Source of the DNA: an uncultured Selenomonadaceae bacterium
GTDB taxonomy: Bacteria; Bacillota; Negativicutes; Selenomonadales; Selenomonadaceae
Assembly: GCA_905236785.1 (NCBI GenBank)
Contig: CAJOQC010000266.1
Coordinates: 1-7,342, forward strand
Reading direction: 5' to 3'
Length of the DNA stretch: 7,342 nucleotides
How positions within the stretch are numbered: position 1 is the stretch's first letter; every line of letters starts with the position of its first letter. The notes below the pieces were generated by a model. It saw only the letters and a list, made by a program, of their open reading frames with translations, did no database searches and was not told the DNA's origin. This document shows, piece after piece, positions 7,118 through 7,342 of this stretch. The position numbers were made by a program, and so were the translations under genes.

Positions 7118-7258
7118 TTAATGCAACGAGCTGTTCATTAACAAGGGCAATAGCCCATAGCACCAAAAAATCAAGGATACCAAAAACAGCGGCTCGCTTG
7201 TGGGCAAACGGCTAAAGGTATAGCTAAGCTCTAATACTAATCCTCGATAAAAATTTTA
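7081..7258 (-). ncRNA. Candidate small structured RNA ending at the terminator
   Basis: No protein frame is credible here, but the minus strand has a chain of possible hairpins in front of the terminator. In transcript order: ATCGAGGAT (7249-7241 region) can pair with ATCCTTGAT, which runs directly into a T-tract; CGTTTG/CAAGCG with loop CCCA; GGGC/GCCC (7145-7148 with 7153-7156, loop of four); and TTAATGAAC with GTTGCATTAA (7118-7141). ATACC/GGTAT is an alternative pairing that competes in part with the first. A weak promoter, TTGCCT with TAGTAT (7234-7239) at 19 bases, overlaps the edge of repeat copy 3. I do not recognise the family; it lacks the hallmarks of tmRNA, RNase P, SRP RNA or a T-box leader. 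The 5' end is uncertain. Confidence 0.35.
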
Positions 7259-7342
7259 AGGCAACCTCTAAAAACTCCATTTTTCGTCTGAACCCCTCCG
7301 CCCTGCGGGCACCTCCCCTTTCAGGGGAGGCAGGAATCCCAA
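7259..7342. repeat. Palindromic composite repeat, copy 3 (right end cut by window)
   Basis: It begins with an intact AGGCAACCTCTAAAAACTCC at 7259-7278, the reverse complement of 72-91. The interior differs from the other two copies: GCCC/GGGC (7300-7303 with 7307-7310, loop TGC) followed by an 8-bp hairpin CCTCCCCT/AGGGGAGG (7312-7319 with 7323-7330, loop TTC). The family thus shares its terminus while the central hairpins vary. The distal inverted terminus lies outside the window. Confidence 0.7.

Noticed and set aside
7081..7258. T-box leader, tracrRNA, SRP RNA, tmRNA or 6S RNA
   Set aside because: No T-box antiterminator GGTGGNACCGCG, no SRP or tmRNA signature, no terminal pairing as in 6S RNA, and no CRISPR repeat or cas gene nearby to give an anti-repeat meaning.
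6877..7342. CRISPR array or insertion sequence
   Set aside because: The repeats are few, irregularly spaced and internally palindromic, without unique spacers of constant length, and no transposase frame is present.

Overview
The window holds one complete arginine-biosynthesis operon, argC-argJ-argB-argD-argF-argG. All six genes are on the minus strand and are read from about 6728 down to 92. Gaps between genes are 18 to 32 bases, each gene has its own Shine-Dalgarno sequence, and no terminator-like hairpin lies between them, so a single polycistronic mRNA is likely. Together the enzymes reduce N-acetylglutamyl phosphate (ArgC), recycle the acetyl group (ArgJ), phosphorylate N-acetylglutamate (ArgB), transaminate to N-acetylornithine (ArgD), carbamoylate ornithine (ArgF) and condense citrulline with aspartate (ArgG). 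The last enzyme, argininosuccinate lyase (ArgH), is not in the window, nor are carAB or a separate argA. ArgJ implies the acetyl-recycling (cyclic) pathway.

Strong GGAGG-type ribosome sites, a TTG start on argD, the argCJBDFG order and the protein sequences suggest a Firmicutes-type anaerobe, possibly of the class Negativicutes. That placement is from general recognition only and is not proven by anything in the window.

Layout: 1-91 is a hairpin-rich repeat ending exactly at the argG stop codon. 92-6728 is the operon. 6729-6876 is the argC leader and promoter region, with two 18-bp dyads. 6877-7013 is a second, longer copy of the repeat. 7014-7080 is AT-rich with no clear feature. 7081-7258 holds a convincing minus-strand intrinsic terminator preceded by several potential hairpins, which I read as a possible small structured RNA. 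7259-7342 is a third, internally different repeat copy that runs off the window.

The operon is conventional, and I see no new enzymatic system. The parts most worth checking are the composite palindromic repeat family with a shared 20-bp terminus and the unassigned terminator-ended RNA candidate upstream of the operon.
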